Positions 23,373-34,785 of a DNA stretch of 64,000 nt are shown one piece after another. A program made the translations under genes and the position numbers. Every line of letters starts with the position of its first letter. The first letter of the stretch is position 1. The notes beneath the pieces are model-generated. The model was not told where the DNA came from. It made no database searches and was given only the letters and a program-made list of their open reading frames with translations. Origin of the DNA: Chamaecrista fasciculata (taxonomy: Eukaryota; Streptophyta; Magnoliopsida; Fabales; Fabaceae); NCBI GenBank assembly GCA_003254925.1, contig QANZ01019712.1, positions 46,900-110,899 on the forward strand. The letters run 5' to 3'.

Positions 23373-23766
23373 CTACTATTTAGTCTCTCATTTTCCACAG
23401 TTTCAACTATTTGGTCCATGGATTTTTGAAATAGATTATTTTATCCCTCAAAAATTAAAAACGTCAACTCATTAGTCCCTGTAGCCTATCTCCGTTACTA
23501 ACATTGATGACCTGGTAGTACACATGTAACGCGTTAAATGTCACATATTTAACTATTTGGGACCACCTAAAGTTTAAGATTTGAGAATGATTCAATAGTT
23601 TATGTCTTATGGAAAGCTTCACATGTAATACAAATATTTGGATCTAGCTCAATTTTAGGTGATTGGTCCGATTTGGTTAATTTAGATGATTAGAATATCA
23701 AAGTGATATTTAATTTTTGAAGACCAAATAATCTATTTCAAAAATATAAAAGAAGAGACCAAATAG
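23373..23766. repeat. Inverted-repeat element 'ctactatttagtctctc'
   Basis: The left edge ctactatttagtctctcatt mirrors the right edge agagaccaaatagtag. Inside, 'tatttggtccatggattttt' mirrors 'tgaagaccaaataatctatt'. It abuts the hAT-like element at 23767. It is non-coding. Confidence 0.5.
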
Positions 23767-24606
23767 TAGGGGTGGCAAATGGTTGGGTTGGGTTGTAAAT
23801 GGTTAGGTTATGAATGGGTTATTGACCCATTTATATTTTTTAAATGGGTCATGGGTGGGTCATGACCCATAAAATTAAGGGTTGACCCAACCCAACCATG
23901 AACTATCTTAAAGTATTTATATTATTTAATTTATAAACTAATTAATTAGAATAATTTTTAAATTATTCAAATTTAGGACTAAATAGTATTTTATTCAGAT
24001 TTTGGACTGATTTACAATTTCCACCTTTTCTGTATTTTTAAAAATTATATTTTGACCGCAATTTTTTTAAAAAATTTTCATTTTAGTCCTCAAATATCAT
24101 GATCTAGGGACTTTTTTGTAAATTTTGAAAATATTTAGGGGCATTATGTAATTTTTGCATAAATTTGCAAAATTCATCTTCCTTCCACTTAACTCACAGT
24201 TTGGTGGGACTAAAATGCATTTTTTTTTTCAAATTTAGGACTAATCTGTAATTTTATCCTTTTTCCAATTTTTTCAAAATTACAATTTTGGTCCAAAATT
24301 TTTTTTATAATTTTCATTTTAGTCCTCAAATATTATGGTTTAGGGACGTTTATGTAAATTTTGAAATTTTTTGGGGGGAATTTTGTAATTTTTGCAAAAA
24401 ATTATGAAATTGCATATTTACCCTTTCATGAAACTACGTATTTTTGAAACAAATTTGGGTTGGGTTGAGTAACCCATGGGTTTTACCCAACCCAACCCAA
24501 ATTTTAATGAGTCAATTTTGAACCCAACCCATCTTAACCCATTATCTAAATGGGTTGGGTTTGAGTTGGTTAATTTGTTGTTGGGTTGGTTGAGTTAGTG
24601 GGTAAT
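23767..24606. mobile_element. hAT-like repeat rich in 'aacccaaccc', with other repeats nested in its middle
   Basis: It begins TAGGGGTGGCAAATGG, a typical hAT terminus. The left arm (to about 23950) and right arm (about 24445-24606) are inverted versions of 'ttgggttgggtt' / 'aacccaacccaaatt' blocks. Between them lie two direct copies (about 23970-24170 and 24236-24405) of an AT-rich unit containing 'ttttcattttagtcctcaaa' and 'gggactttt', related to the core of the element in APC5 intron 10. The right terminus has no CACCCCTA, so the element is probably truncated. Confidence 0.5.
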
Positions 24607-25640
24607 GCGTTGAGATTGTATAGGTTTTCTAAAAAAACAAAAAAAAAAAAATGTCGGACAGTCTCCCTTATAAACAAGTGAAGCTTAGGTTAGATGAGAG
24701 ATTGTATATTCCTCTGCCTTCACGCCGCTTCTCTCCTTGTTTTTCTTTGGCTGTTTCCAAGTGCAAAAAACTTAGTTCTTCTGCCGCTAATTTGAGGTTT
24801 TTTTTCATTTTCTTTCTTTTGAAATATCGGTACTTCTTCCGATTGATAATTCCAAAACACATCTGTATTGTTTTGTTTTGTGAATCACGTTTCTTTATAT
24901 TGAATTTCGGATATCTTCTGCATTTCAGAGTTACTCTGTTGGCGTGATGTATACTGGTTCGTAAATTACTGTGGATCATTTTTTCGTACACAATGAATTA
25001 TGATGTGTTTTTAATGGTGATGGATGGAAGCTTGAAGTGTTTCTCGACTGTGATTTCTTCGATTAAACTAGGTAGGTGTCTCCCTTTCTGATTATAAAAG
25101 AAAACTGGTAAAATTATATTTTTTATTTCTCCTTTTAATGATTGTATATTTCTTTTTAGCTGTAACTTGAAGAAAAGATAAATGAACCGAGCCAGCATTA
25201 GTTCAAATCTTTTTAGCACCCATAAAAAGAGAGGCAGAGATCTGCAAATGCATATAATAGGATCTTCAATTTGTCTAATGATTAATTTCTCTATATATAG
25301 GTTCAATTTTTAAGTATTGTATGGAATTAAGTGTTATTGAAATGTGATATTAGTTCAAGAAGAATATTAATTAATGAAAGTAGATGGAGTGTGATGGATT
25401 CATTCAAGCTTGATAATCCAGTGGGTGCATTTTCTTTTTTAAAAAATGATTGAACTGTATTGAGCTGCTGGTTTTTGCATATCTATGTTAAATATCTGGA
25501 AGGGTGTTAAATGTTGAAATTTGTGGGTTCCATTGGTTTGATCACCTGTTATCTTAGGACTTAAATATATGGTGAGATGATTTTGTAAGTCGAGAATTGA
25601 AATCTTTTTAGAAGATAAAATAATGAAGTTAGATTTTATA
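24607..25640. other. Unassigned region with one candidate start codon
   Basis: An ATG at 24651 opens 98 codons (MSDSLPYKQVKLRLDERL...). The first 50 residues look more balanced than the later Phe-rich part, and a splice donor near 24795 would remove the rest. The family is not recognised and no following exon could be joined. A later stretch (25027-25072, 'cgactgtgatttcttcgatt') resembles 27233-27285, behind the mobile-domain fragment, which suggests a shared repeat. A real gene here is possible but unproven. Confidence 0.25.
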
Positions 25641-25651
25641 TGGTTCCTATA

Positions 25652-25790
25652 ATGACTACTCACGAAAAAAATAAGGGGTACTGGGACGGTTAACACAAAA
25701 ACCTATCTTTGCAATGGTTAAATTTGACCGTCGCAATTCTTTTTGGAACTGCAATGGTCATATTATAACCTTGTAAATCTTTTTAAGATT
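25652..25790. mobile_element. Possible CACTA-type terminal remnant
   Basis: The stretch 'actactcacgaaaaaaataa' followed by 'gcaatggttaaatttgaccg', 'tcgcaattct' and 'gcaatggtc' resembles the end and subterminal repeats of plant CACTA elements (CACTA-like tip, then mirrored 'gacggtc..gaccgtcgca' motifs). No transposase and no opposite end are seen, so this is a fragment at most. Confidence 0.35.
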
Positions 25791-25887
25791 TTTACCCCAT
25801 AATCCCTAACCTAATCATAACTCTTACCTGCATCTGTGTCTCAAACCCTTCCCTCCTCTATCCTCTCCGCACTCAATAAAAAAAAAG

Positions 25888-26436
25888 GCTTAAGTGCAAT
25901 TTTGGTCCCTTAACTTTCGCAAAGATCTCAATTTGGTCCCCTAACTTTTTTTGTTGCAATTTTGGTCTCCTAACCTTCACAAAAGTCTCAATTTGGTCCC
26001 TTAACTTTTTTTGTTGCAATTTTGGTACCTTAACTTTCGCAAAGGTCTCAATTTGGTCCCCTAACTTTTTTTGTTGCATTTTTGGTCCCCTAACTCTTGA
26101 AAACGTCTCACTATTGGTCCCAAGTGCTCTTCCAAGTCATGAAAACATCTTTGCATAATGGTCCTTTTTTAATCCACTTCACCCATATTTGTCATGTCAT
26201 TAGCCAACTCAGCCTGCCAGATCGGCACTAACAGCAGATAATGGATGGAAAAAGTTCACTTGGGACCAACAGTGAGACGCTTTCAAAAGTTAGAGAACCA
26301 AAATTGCAACAAAAAAAGTTAAGGGACCAAATTGAGACCTTTGCGAAAGTTAGGGGACCAAAATTGCAACAAAAAAAGTTAGGGGACCAAATTGAGACCT
26401 TTGCGAAAGTTAAGGAACCAAAAGTGTACTTAAGCC
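25888..26436. mobile_element. Foldback MITE with tandem-repeat arms ('ggcttaag' ends)
   Basis: The left end ggcttaagtgcaattttggt mirrors the right end aaaagtgtacttaagcc. Each arm contains three to four degenerate copies of a unit of about 54 bp built on 'cttaactttcgcaaaggtct' and 'caatttggtcccctaacttt'. The arms surround a short centre at about 26110-26235. The repeated arms produce short repetitive reading frames on both strands that are not genes. The flanks are A-rich, so no duplication could be scored. Confidence 0.7.
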
Positions 26437-26954
26437 AAAAAACAATGAAGACCTTGCCCGCATATACCTCATCAAACTTGTCTAGATAGTTCTCAAAGTT
26501 CTCTTTTGTGTAGTCAATGGTACTGGGTAGATCAACATTGAGGTTCTCTTTTGTGTGGTCAATATGTCTGTAATTTTTTCTTTCTCACTTTTCCAGTTGT
26601 TCCTCTGCAAATAGGCCTTATATTATTTGAATATATTTTGCATTTTATATTTCAATTTTAAGAGAATAGAGATTATACTGCCTTCTTGAAAACATCCCTT
26701 GCTTTAAATAATTGCTCATTGAGGATTTGTCATTGAAGGATTACAGACATTTTTGAAATTATTTGGTGATAATTCCTAAACTGTTCTCTTTCTGTCTTAC
26801 TACATTTTAACCTTTGGATTTCAATAAGTTAACATGTTTGATGTTTCATAAGTTAACATGTTTGATGTTTCATATATTTAGATAAATAGCATATTTCTTT
26901 TTCTGTTGTTTCTTTGGCAGATTTAGATGATTAAAGTGTTTTCTGCTTTGAGGT

Positions 26955-27080
26955 TAATCATTTATGGAGAGCGCATGTGCCACTCATATGCCTAGAGTAA
27001 TCATTTATGGAGAGCGCATGTGCCACTCATATGCTTAGGGTAATCATTTATGGAGAGCGCATGTGCCACTCATATGCCTC
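26955..27080 (+). repeat. Three tandem copies of a 43-bp unit
   Basis: Copies start at 26955, 26998 and 27041, each beginning taatcatttatggagagcgc and ending with a catatgcc/catatgct motif. The copies are almost identical, so the amplification is recent. The array directly precedes the mobile-domain protein fragment. It is too short, lacks spacers and lacks associated genes for a CRISPR reading. Confidence 0.85.
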
Positions 27081-27095
27081 TATATTGTCAAGTGA

Positions 27096-27250
27096 CACCA
27101 ACCAGATCAGGTGCTCTGGCAGTTTGGGATGGATCAACCAATACCCATAGATCCTGTCAACATAGATTGGTTGATTGAATTGCGTGAATACATCGGATAT
27201 TGGCAGGAACGAGCATCTCGCGTTATCTCAAAATGGAAGATTGAAGTGAA
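27096..27250 (+). pseudogene. Fragment resembling plant mobile domain (MAIN-like) proteins
   Basis: The plus strand encodes QVLWQFGMDQPIPIDPVN, then IDWLIELR and YIGYWQERASRVISKW. This order (R/W-QFG..Q.IP..P, then a W..Y...W..R segment) is characteristic of the C-terminal end of plant mobile domain proteins (PMD/MAIN-LIKE), a family often carried by Mutator-like and other transposons. Upstream of CAA-CCA-GAT the frame meets a TGA, and downstream the sequence turns AT-rich, so only about 50 residues remain. It is a dead fragment. The assignment rests on motif resemblance alone. Confidence 0.5.
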
Positions 27251-27299
27251 GTTTTCTTTGACTGTGATTCCTCTGATTAAAATTTTGAATTAGAAAGAA

Positions 27300-28079
27300 A
27301 AAATTAATTCAATAGGTGATTCAATTGTTATATATGATAAGAATTTTTATTTAATTTTTTTCAGCGGCTATATATATATTTTTAATTTTTTTTTTGTAGG
27401 TTTTTATTCTTAAAAAGATAAGATCATAATATATTTATTTATTGAAATTATGTCATTTTATATACTAATTAATTATATTATGAGTGATGTGATATAATTT
27501 GATAAATTGTCATTATTATGAGTGATGTACTAAAACTATATTATTTATTTATTATTATTTCTATATTTTTTTTGCTACACTATCATTATTCTAATACCTT
27601 GGTAAATTTTAGGTAAAGTTCTTTATATCTTTATTATAAGATTTTTCAATCAACATTTGACACAAAATATTTTATGCATGACCAATTATAGTTGAGAGAA
27701 TATTAAATATTGTTTTGCATGATTAATTATAAAAGAGCAAGAATGTAAATCAAACTTATGATTGGAGGAACCTGAAGCGCATAAAGTGATTACCTCTAAC
27801 TAGTAGACCCAACACGGACCTTTCTTTAGACTTCATAGGACTTTAATTCACTTAAATCAAAATATCTAAAGTCTTCTTCTCTATTATTTTATTAATGGCA
27901 AATTTGTAATATTTGCCTTAACTTCATTAGAATTTTTTGTTTTGATATATTCCTTAACTTCATTAGATAATTGCCACTGTCCACTGCCAATAGTTAGCTA
28001 ATTTTCAGTATAGATTATAAAATAAAGTTTATTAAACGAAATTCTCTAATTTTTATTTTGCAAAACCAGTTCTTAGAAA
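27300..28079. other. AT-rich intergenic stretch
   Basis: Very AT-rich sequence with short direct repeats ('attatgagtgatgt' at about 27478 and 27514; 'taacttcattaga' at about 27918 and 27957). No gene, RNA or clear transposon boundary was recognised. Confidence 0.4.
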
Positions 28080-28119
28080 TGAATTTAAGAATTGTTTTAA
28101 AAATTTGTTTTGAAAAAAT

Positions 28120-28411
28120 AAAATAAACAGGCTCTATATTTCTAGAATTTTGTGTTTTTAGGACTGTTTTGATGTGATTTAAATTTTTTTTGTTGTTCCA
28201 GTAATTTTAATATCTTTTTTCAGCATTAAAATTTTCTTTTATTCCCCAAAATTTGTTAAAATTATGAAATAGCCTCCAAAAGTGTCAAGTTCCGTTAGTT
28301 TTCAAAGCATTAATGGAAAATATTACATGATACTAGAATGTCATTTATTAAATCATAGGGTACCAAAGTGAAATATAGCCAAACTACAGGATACCAAAGT
28401 GATTTATCCAA
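28120..28411 (+). repeat. Single arm of the 'gggtaccaaagtg' foldback family
   Basis: Phrases such as 'ttctagaattttgtgttttt', 'gcattaaaattttctttt' and 'agggtaccaaagtgaaatat' match the right arm of the complete element at 58617-59600 in the same order. The left arm is missing. It is non-coding. Confidence 0.6.
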
Positions 28412-28747
28412 ATTCTTATATTTTGTTTTTTTTTTTTTAAAGAAACTACCTGAAGGTCTATGGTAGAAAAATTTCCTAATACGATCCTTTAAATTACCAT
28501 TACAATAAACAAATCGAATACTGGGAAGATGAAACCAGGTGCTGAATGTCTTCAAGAATATTTTGCATATCCATATTGAGGTGAATAATTTTTTGAGGAT
28601 AAGCTGTATGAACCTCTAACTAATTCTAACAAATTGCTCCTATTGAGGTAAAAGTAAAAAATATCTACAACTAAAGAAAAGGAAGAATTCACGTAATTAG
28701 TAATTAATTACATCATTATTACAAAAGAATTAAATGAACAAAAGAAT

Positions 28748-29396
28748 GGTTATATGGTCATTTAAGTCCTCAAACTATGAAGTTAGTTTCATTTTGGTCC
28801 TTAAACTATTTTTTGTTCTATTTTGGTCCTCAAACTATGGAGTTAGTTTCATTTTAGTCCTCAAACTATTTTTTGTTTCATTTTGGCCCCAAACTATGAA
28901 ATTAGTTTCCTTTTGGTCCCAAACTATGAAATTAGTTTTCTTTTGGTCCTCAAACTATTTTTTGGTCCACAAAATATGATTTCTTCTGATTTCTACTATT
29001 ATTTCTAACTTAAAGAGTTGAGATGAATTGTTTCTCCATTATATGTGTCATAATAAACGAGTTGACAAAGTAAGAAAGAAAAATCTTCATTTTTAGTCAC
29101 GAATTGGATATAAATTTATGGTTGATTTTTCTTTTAAAGAGTGAAAATTTTTCCATCTCTCATTGTCAAATCACTTGTTATAAGCTTGAGAACCAAAATG
29201 AAATAAATTTATGGCTAATTTTTCTTTTAAAGAGTGCAAATTTTTCTTTCTTTATTTGTCAAATCACTTATTATAAGTTTGAGGACTAAAATAAAATTAG
29301 CTTCATAGTTTGAGGACCAAAACACAACAAAAAATAGTTTGAGAACTAAAATGAAACTAACCTCGTAATTTGATGACTAAAAATAACCATTTAACC
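28748..29396. mobile_element. Foldback element with 10-bp flanking duplication (Mutator-like)
   Basis: Starts GGTTATATGGTCATTT and ends AAATAACCATTTAACC. The flanks acaaaagaat at 28738-28747 and 29397-29406 are identical, compatible with a 9-10-bp target duplication. The arms hold tandem 'cattttggtcctcaaactat' blocks. The core ('gagttgagatgaattgtttc', 'cgagttgacaaagtaagaaa', 'ttatggttgatttttctttt') recurs in NAC intron 1 at about 52630-52800. No transposase is encoded. Confidence 0.78.
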
Positions 29397-29487
29397 ACAA
29401 AAGAATAGAGAAATGATATGTGAGTTAACTATTATATTACATTGACTATTCAAGATGTAGAAAGAAGAACAAACTCATTAATAAAAA

Positions 29488-30293
29488 GGATAAATTACAC
29501 TTGGTATCCTGAGGTATGGACCGGTTCCATTTTGGTAAACGGTTTTTTCAAGAGTGATATTTTAGTACTATGTTCTATTCGTCATTAGCACTTTGGTACC
29601 TAAAACTCTTTTTTCGTTACCTTTTGACAGAAAAAAGTACGTGTAGGTCACGTGCATGGTAAACAACGCGAAATCTATCTTTCTAAACTTAGATTTGATG
29701 ATTTAGCCTAAAGAAAATACAAAATCTTATGCCTTCAAGTACACGTTGATAGAGGTGTACAAGACCCTGCCCAACCCGGGGTGTTAGGTCGGGCCGAGCC
29801 GAGTCTGACTCTAGCTTCTCTAGACCAGGCTCGGCTCGGGGTACACCCTTTTTTTAGAATTTTTTTACTATATATATTTATATTTTCTACTATTAAATAT
29901 TTTTTAACTATAGGAAATACATATGTATTATTATTTGGCCCGACCAGACTCGATAGAACCCAGTGACCCGCCTCGAGTCTGATCGAGCCAGGTCTCGGGT
30001 CCACCCAAAACCCAGCCCGTGTACACCCCTACACACTAAATCAGGTTTTTTGGAGGTTGAATCATGAAATCTAAGTTAAGGATGATTTTTTTTTTGGATG
30101 GTGGATTTTGTATTTTTAACCATGTACATGTCCTGCACATGCTTGTTTTCGTCAAGAGGTAACGAAAAGAAAGTTTTGGGTGCTAAAGTGCTAATGACGA
30201 ATAGAACATGGTATCAAAATATCACTTTTGAAAGAATATGATACCAAAGTAGAACTAATCCATACCTGATGGTACTAAAGTATTATTTGCCCC
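29488..30293. mobile_element. Foldback element with a hAT-like element at its centre
   Basis: The outer arms 29488-29749 and 30032-30293 are inverted copies of equal length, 262 bp each by these boundaries. Matching phrases include 'gttctattcgtcattagcac' on the left and 'gtgctaatgacgaatagaac' on the right, as well as 'taaattacac' and the 'aaatctaagtt' block near the centre. The insertion between them is described separately. No coding potential is visible in the arms. Confidence 0.75.
29750..30031. mobile_element. hAT-like MITE, GC-rich ends
   Basis: Starts TAGAGGTGTACAAG and ends CGTGTACACCCCTA, matching at 11 of the first 12 terminal positions. GC-rich subterminal blocks ('gggccgagccgagtctgact' on the left, 'cgcctcgagtctgatcgagc' on the right) flank an AT-rich middle. 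The flanks cacgttga and cacactaa match at only 5 of 8 bases, so any 8-bp duplication has decayed. A related element is at 45678-46128. Confidence 0.62.
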
Positions 30294-30878
30294 GTAAAAA
30301 AGTAGTTCGTTTGGACTTTGGATTTCTAGTTCAATTTGATTTGTCCATTTTGATTGTGTCAATCCAAATTCAATTTAATTCCATCAAATTTATATATCCT
30401 AATTGATTTGTTTCTTCTATTATTATTCTATCTTGGATGATACAATCGAAGTTTCAAAACAATGATTCGAACTTTAAAGCTATCTACCTTCATAAGCATC
30501 AACAAATCATGCATTTAAGAATTATAATTCAATCTTTTAAATCTTTAACCTTAACTAATTAATTCTTACTAGGTTTGGACCCGTGCGATGCACGGGTGAT
30601 ATTCTATAAATTTTTTTAGTACATTGTTCTATGAATATTTTTAGAGTATTATTCTACAAACTATTATGTGACATTAAAATATTATAGTATGTTAAATTGA
30701 TAATTAGTTAATAATGAATTAGTATTGTTGCTTGTTTTTTATTAAAAAAAATATATAGAATAATTAGTTAATCATCTTATGATGAATTTTTATAGTAGTT
30801 TTTAATTGATTATTAGTTAATAATGAATTAGTATTGTTGCTTGTTTGTTTTTAAAATAAAATATATTGAATAGTTAGT

Positions 30879-31115
30879 CCCTCAATTTGTTGCTTATTTT
30901 CAAAAACTTACAAATAGGTCGCTGGATACATATTATCTAGGGACTAAAATGAATACTTTAAAAAAATTGGGGTCAATATATAATTTTGTAAAATTTGTTA
31001 TAGTTAAAATTATAAAATAGCTCTAAAGGGTACCAAAGTGTTAGGTTTCAAACCACAGGGTACCAAAGTGGAACAGAGTTAAACCACAGGCTACCAAAAT
31101 GTAATTTACCCTAAA
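30879..31115 (+). repeat. Single arm of the APC5-intron inner foldback family
   Basis: The blocks 'tacatattatctagggacta', 'aaaatagctctaaagggtac' and 'accacagggtaccaaagtgg' match the right half of the inner element at 14201-14698 in order, ending 'aatgtaatttaccct'. The other half is missing. Confidence 0.6.
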
Positions 31116-31197
31116 ATATCTTTTGAATTAGAAATTTGTTTGATATGAATTTTGAGTTCAAAATTTATCATATGAAATATTAATGGTGATAAAACTT

Positions 31198-31565
31198 TGG
31201 CAAAAGTACTAATTTCGTTCCCAAACTTTACACCAATAGTCCATTTCGTCTCTAATCCTTTTTACGATAAATTTCGTCCCCAATGTTTTATATTTTGGTC
31301 AATTTTATCCTTTTGACTAACTTCTCTCAACAAATTAATGACAAACTATATCATGTTTTTAAATTTGTGTTAAGATTTGAGTTTTTTTTCTATCAATTTT
31401 ATATTACATATTATTAGCTACCAGATTATGTCGTTAATATTTATCTAAAGTAAGAGCAAGGGATAAAATTGATCAAAATGTGAAACATTGGGGACGAAAT
31501 TGATTGCAAAGAAAGATTGGGAACGACATTAACAATTCATGTAAAGGTTTGGGACGAAATTAGTG
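31198..31565. mobile_element. Foldback MITE of the 22552 family, inverted core, eroded right end
   Basis: The left end ggcaaaagtactaatttcgt and the right arm 'gggacgaaattagtg' mirror one another. The core ('gagttttttttctatcaatt', 'ttatgtcgttaatatttatc') is the reverse complement of the core at 22740-22860. The last bases of the right end no longer read TTTTGCC, so the terminus is damaged and no duplication is visible. It lies inside the probable Helitron. Confidence 0.6.
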
Positions 31566-32809
31566 TTGTTGATTAAAATTTTATTAAATTAGAGATACAA
31601 AATTAAAATTAAATTTGATAAATAATATTTTTTTTATATTTGCATATAAAAATTGAAACAAAACCAAATTTCTACGTTTGACAATGAAAAAAGCTAATTG
31701 TAATGAGCAATGTTGGAAAACTCGGACCGGCCGAACTGGGAATTCTCTGGTTGTTCAGTGCGACCACACACAAAACCCCCTTGTCTAAGAACCGGTTAAA
31801 ATTCGATGGCTAACTGGTTGAACCAACCTTCTTAAATTATTATATTATTATTTTATTTTATATACTTAAAGGTCAAATGTTGGAGAATATTGACTATAAA
31901 CTTATAGAAAGTGACCATAAAATATCATTTTGTATAAATTTAATATCTATAACAATCATAGCCATTTTGTGTAGTCCAACTATACATAAAACTCAAGGAT
32001 TTATTCTAGATTTATGTTAAAAGTGACATTTTATATTAAAATTAATGTCTTCCTCTTAGACAATACTATTTAAAACATACGCTATAATTGAGTAATAGTT
32101 ATCCTAAAGATAAGCCTTTACATTGCATTCAAGGATATCAACTCCCAAAACCCTTGGATCCTCCTTTTTTTTTTTGGATCCTCCTAATTGAAAATGAAGA
32201 TTTCTTGCAATCCTACTGTACATATTGAGTGTCTTGATGGACAATAATATAGGTAACATAAATCAAGAAATTGCGAGATAGTTATTAACCCATAAATGTT
32301 GGCATATAATTAACATATGAATGTTTAGTTAAATGGCAAACATTACATATAATAATGGTGACAATGAGGGGACCTTGAGACTTTTAGTTTAAAATTTTTA
32401 CTCATAACAATAGAATTAAGATATCTTTATTAATTGTCAAGTTCCAATCCTATTCAAATTTCTAATTAATATTTTGCTTACTTATAGCCAAAATTAAGGA
32501 CAAAGGCCTTTATGGACCTGTTTATACATAATCTTTTGGCAAAAAAGTTTTGGTAAAAATAATTAATTAGATTTTATTTCATAATAACTTTGATTCCTCA
32601 CTTTCTACCTTTCAAGATTAAACCAAAATCCTCATATACATTATTTTTTTGAGTCACATGATTATAACTTTTTATTATTGGCTTTCTCTACATATATTTC
32701 ATAGCATTGGCTTACATAAGAATGTTAAATTAATGAATTTTCATTAATTATTAAATTAGGTTAATGCCAAATTGTTGGAGTAGTTGAGATAATTAGACAT
32801 GGACTTTTG

Positions 32810-33472
32810 TAGGGGTGTTCCGCTATTCGAGTTAACCCGTCAAACTCAAACCAACCCCCAGGTTTGAGTTTGTTTGGTGTTGGCTAACTGGTTTGGCTTG
32901 AGAAACAAAAAAAAGAGCTTGCAAGGGTTTGGGTTGGGCTGCGGGTTTAAGAATTCTGAAACTGCGCCTCAACCCAACCCAACCTGCCAACCTACACCAC
33001 TTATTATTAATTTTTTTACTAAAACACTTCAAGTTATATATTGAGGTTTCACTTAGGATATAGATTTCAATGCAAATTAATATAGTTCACCCATGAACAT
33101 AAGGTATTAGTTAAAAAAGTTAAAATCTAACTTGTTGTGTTTCACGCTAATTTCAACTACTTCAAATATAAGTGGCTTTCATAAATTTTGATTATAATAG
33201 GAATTTTTGTAGAATAATTTTTAGAAAGTAGGATTTATTTTCATTAAAATTTCAATTCAAAATCATTTAAAAATAAAAAATTACTAAACAAATTTTTTCA
33301 CAAAAAAATTATTTATAAATTGGAATGGGCTAACCCGCGAGCCCGCCCAACCCAACCTATTGTTTTTTGGTTTGGATTGAAATAATTTGTCTTCTAATTA
33401 ACCCAACACAAACCAACCTGTCATAAAAAAAAATAGTCCAACCTAACCGAAACCACACTGTGACCACCCCTA
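32810..33472. mobile_element. hAT MITE with perfect 8-bp target duplication
   Basis: Starts TAGGGGTGTTCCGC and ends GACCACCCCTA. The flanking 8-mers gacttttg at 32802-32809 and 33473-33480 are identical, the hallmark of hAT transposition. Subterminal regions contain 'gggttgggctgcgggttta' on the left and 'aacccgcgagcccgcccaac' on the right. The middle is AT-rich and non-coding. Elements with the same TAGGGGTG tip start at 23767, 45678 and 63270. Confidence 0.85.
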
Positions 33473-33597
33473 GACTTTTGATAGCTTAAAAGGATCATTC
33501 ATTTTTTCCAATGATAAAAGACATTCTCAACAACCAGTGTGAGTACACTATCATTCTATAACTGACGTGCAACTTACAATATTAACACTGAGTTAAC

Positions 33598-33957
33598 TAA
33601 TAATCAAAATATACGATTTGGTTCCTGAAATATTTCAATTATCAACTATATGGTACTTAGTGATGATTTGGTCCCTAAATTTGAATTAATTTTTATACTT
33701 TTTGGTCATTGAATTTGAACTAATTATATATTTTTTTTGTCATTGTATTTGCACTAAATTAATACTATTTGGTCCATGAATTTGGACTAACTTTATACTT
33801 TTTTGTCTATGAATTTGTACTAAATTTATACTATTTGGTCTCTTAATTTATATTGAATTCATACTTTTTGATCACTAAATTTGACCCAAGGACCAAATCG
33901 TTGACAATTGCGATAATTCATGAATTGAGTAATATATTTTGATTATTCATGGACTAA
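33598..33957. repeat. Inverted-repeat element 'taatcaaaatatacgatttgg'
   Basis: The left edge 'aataatcaaaatatacgatt' is mirrored by 'taatatattttgattattca' on the right. Between them are five degenerate copies of 'tatactttttggtcattgaa' in tandem, each about 55 bp. It is non-coding and inside the probable Helitron. Confidence 0.55.
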
Positions 33958-34750
33958 TTAGATGACTCAGTGTAAAATCAAAGACAAAAAAATTTGTTTC
34001 CTCTACATTCCTTTTTTGGAAATGTTGAACCTTATGACCTTAATATTTTTTGTAACCTTATGACCTTACATATATTTAATCAATTATATATTTTGTAACC
34101 TTGTAACTCTATGACCTTACATATATTTTGTTTTTAAAATAATATATTTTGTTTTAATTTGTTGGATATATATAATTGATTAAACATGTTAGCTATAAAT
34201 TTATAAAATTTATTAAATATTTGATTAATCTAATAATTCTAGTAATACCATATATATATATATGATTGTGTGTGTAATTTTAGTAACTTTAGCATTTTTA
34301 TATAATAATTTTATTTTATAATAATAATTAATATGCTAAAGTTAAAAACTTATAATTAATGAGTACTAAATGATCATAATTATGATATCAAGTTAAAAAG
34401 TCATGATATAATGTCAAATTCAGTTATAATAAAAATTAATTATTTTAAATGTCAATAGTAATATGTTATTATTAATGTAGAATAAATTTTCATAATTCTG
34501 ATTTCAATTGAAAAAATAAAATATAATTTCATTTATTATAATATTGATTATAAAAAAATTAAAAATAATATCTTATCATTAATACTGAGTAAATTGTCAT
34601 AATTTCAATTTCAAGATAAAAATTAAAAATATAATTTCATTTTTCATAAAATTTATTAATAGAAATTAAAAGTATAATTTCAATAATATTTTATCATTAT
34701 TCTGATTGCAATTTAAAAAATATTTTATTTCATAAAAAATTATCTATTCT

Positions 34751-34751
34751 C

Positions 34752-34784
<33 letters not shown>
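34751..34784. repeat. (AAT)n microsatellite
   Basis: About eleven uninterrupted aat triplets, in a 1.3-kb stretch (about 34050-35350) of extremely AT-rich sequence with no genes. Copies of 'gttgacacat' and 'attcctaatataaat' in direct and inverted orientation at 34870-34970 and 35150-35185 suggest further decayed repeats. Confidence 0.8.

Positions 34785-34785
<1 letters not shown>

Noticed and set aside
24668-25306. Minus-strand frames of 102-107 codons
   Set aside because: Lys/Ile/Phe-rich translations of AT-rich sequence without motifs. The plus-strand candidate at 24651 is only marginally better.
26955-27080. Short regular repeats as a CRISPR-like array
   Set aside because: Only three head-to-tail copies with no unique spacers, in a plant nuclear genome. 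It is an ordinary tandem repeat.
29735-30004. Minus-strand 89-codon frame, Arg/Pro-rich
   Set aside because: Lies across the GC-rich ends of the hAT-like MITE at 29750-30031, whose inverted ends create frames on both strands.
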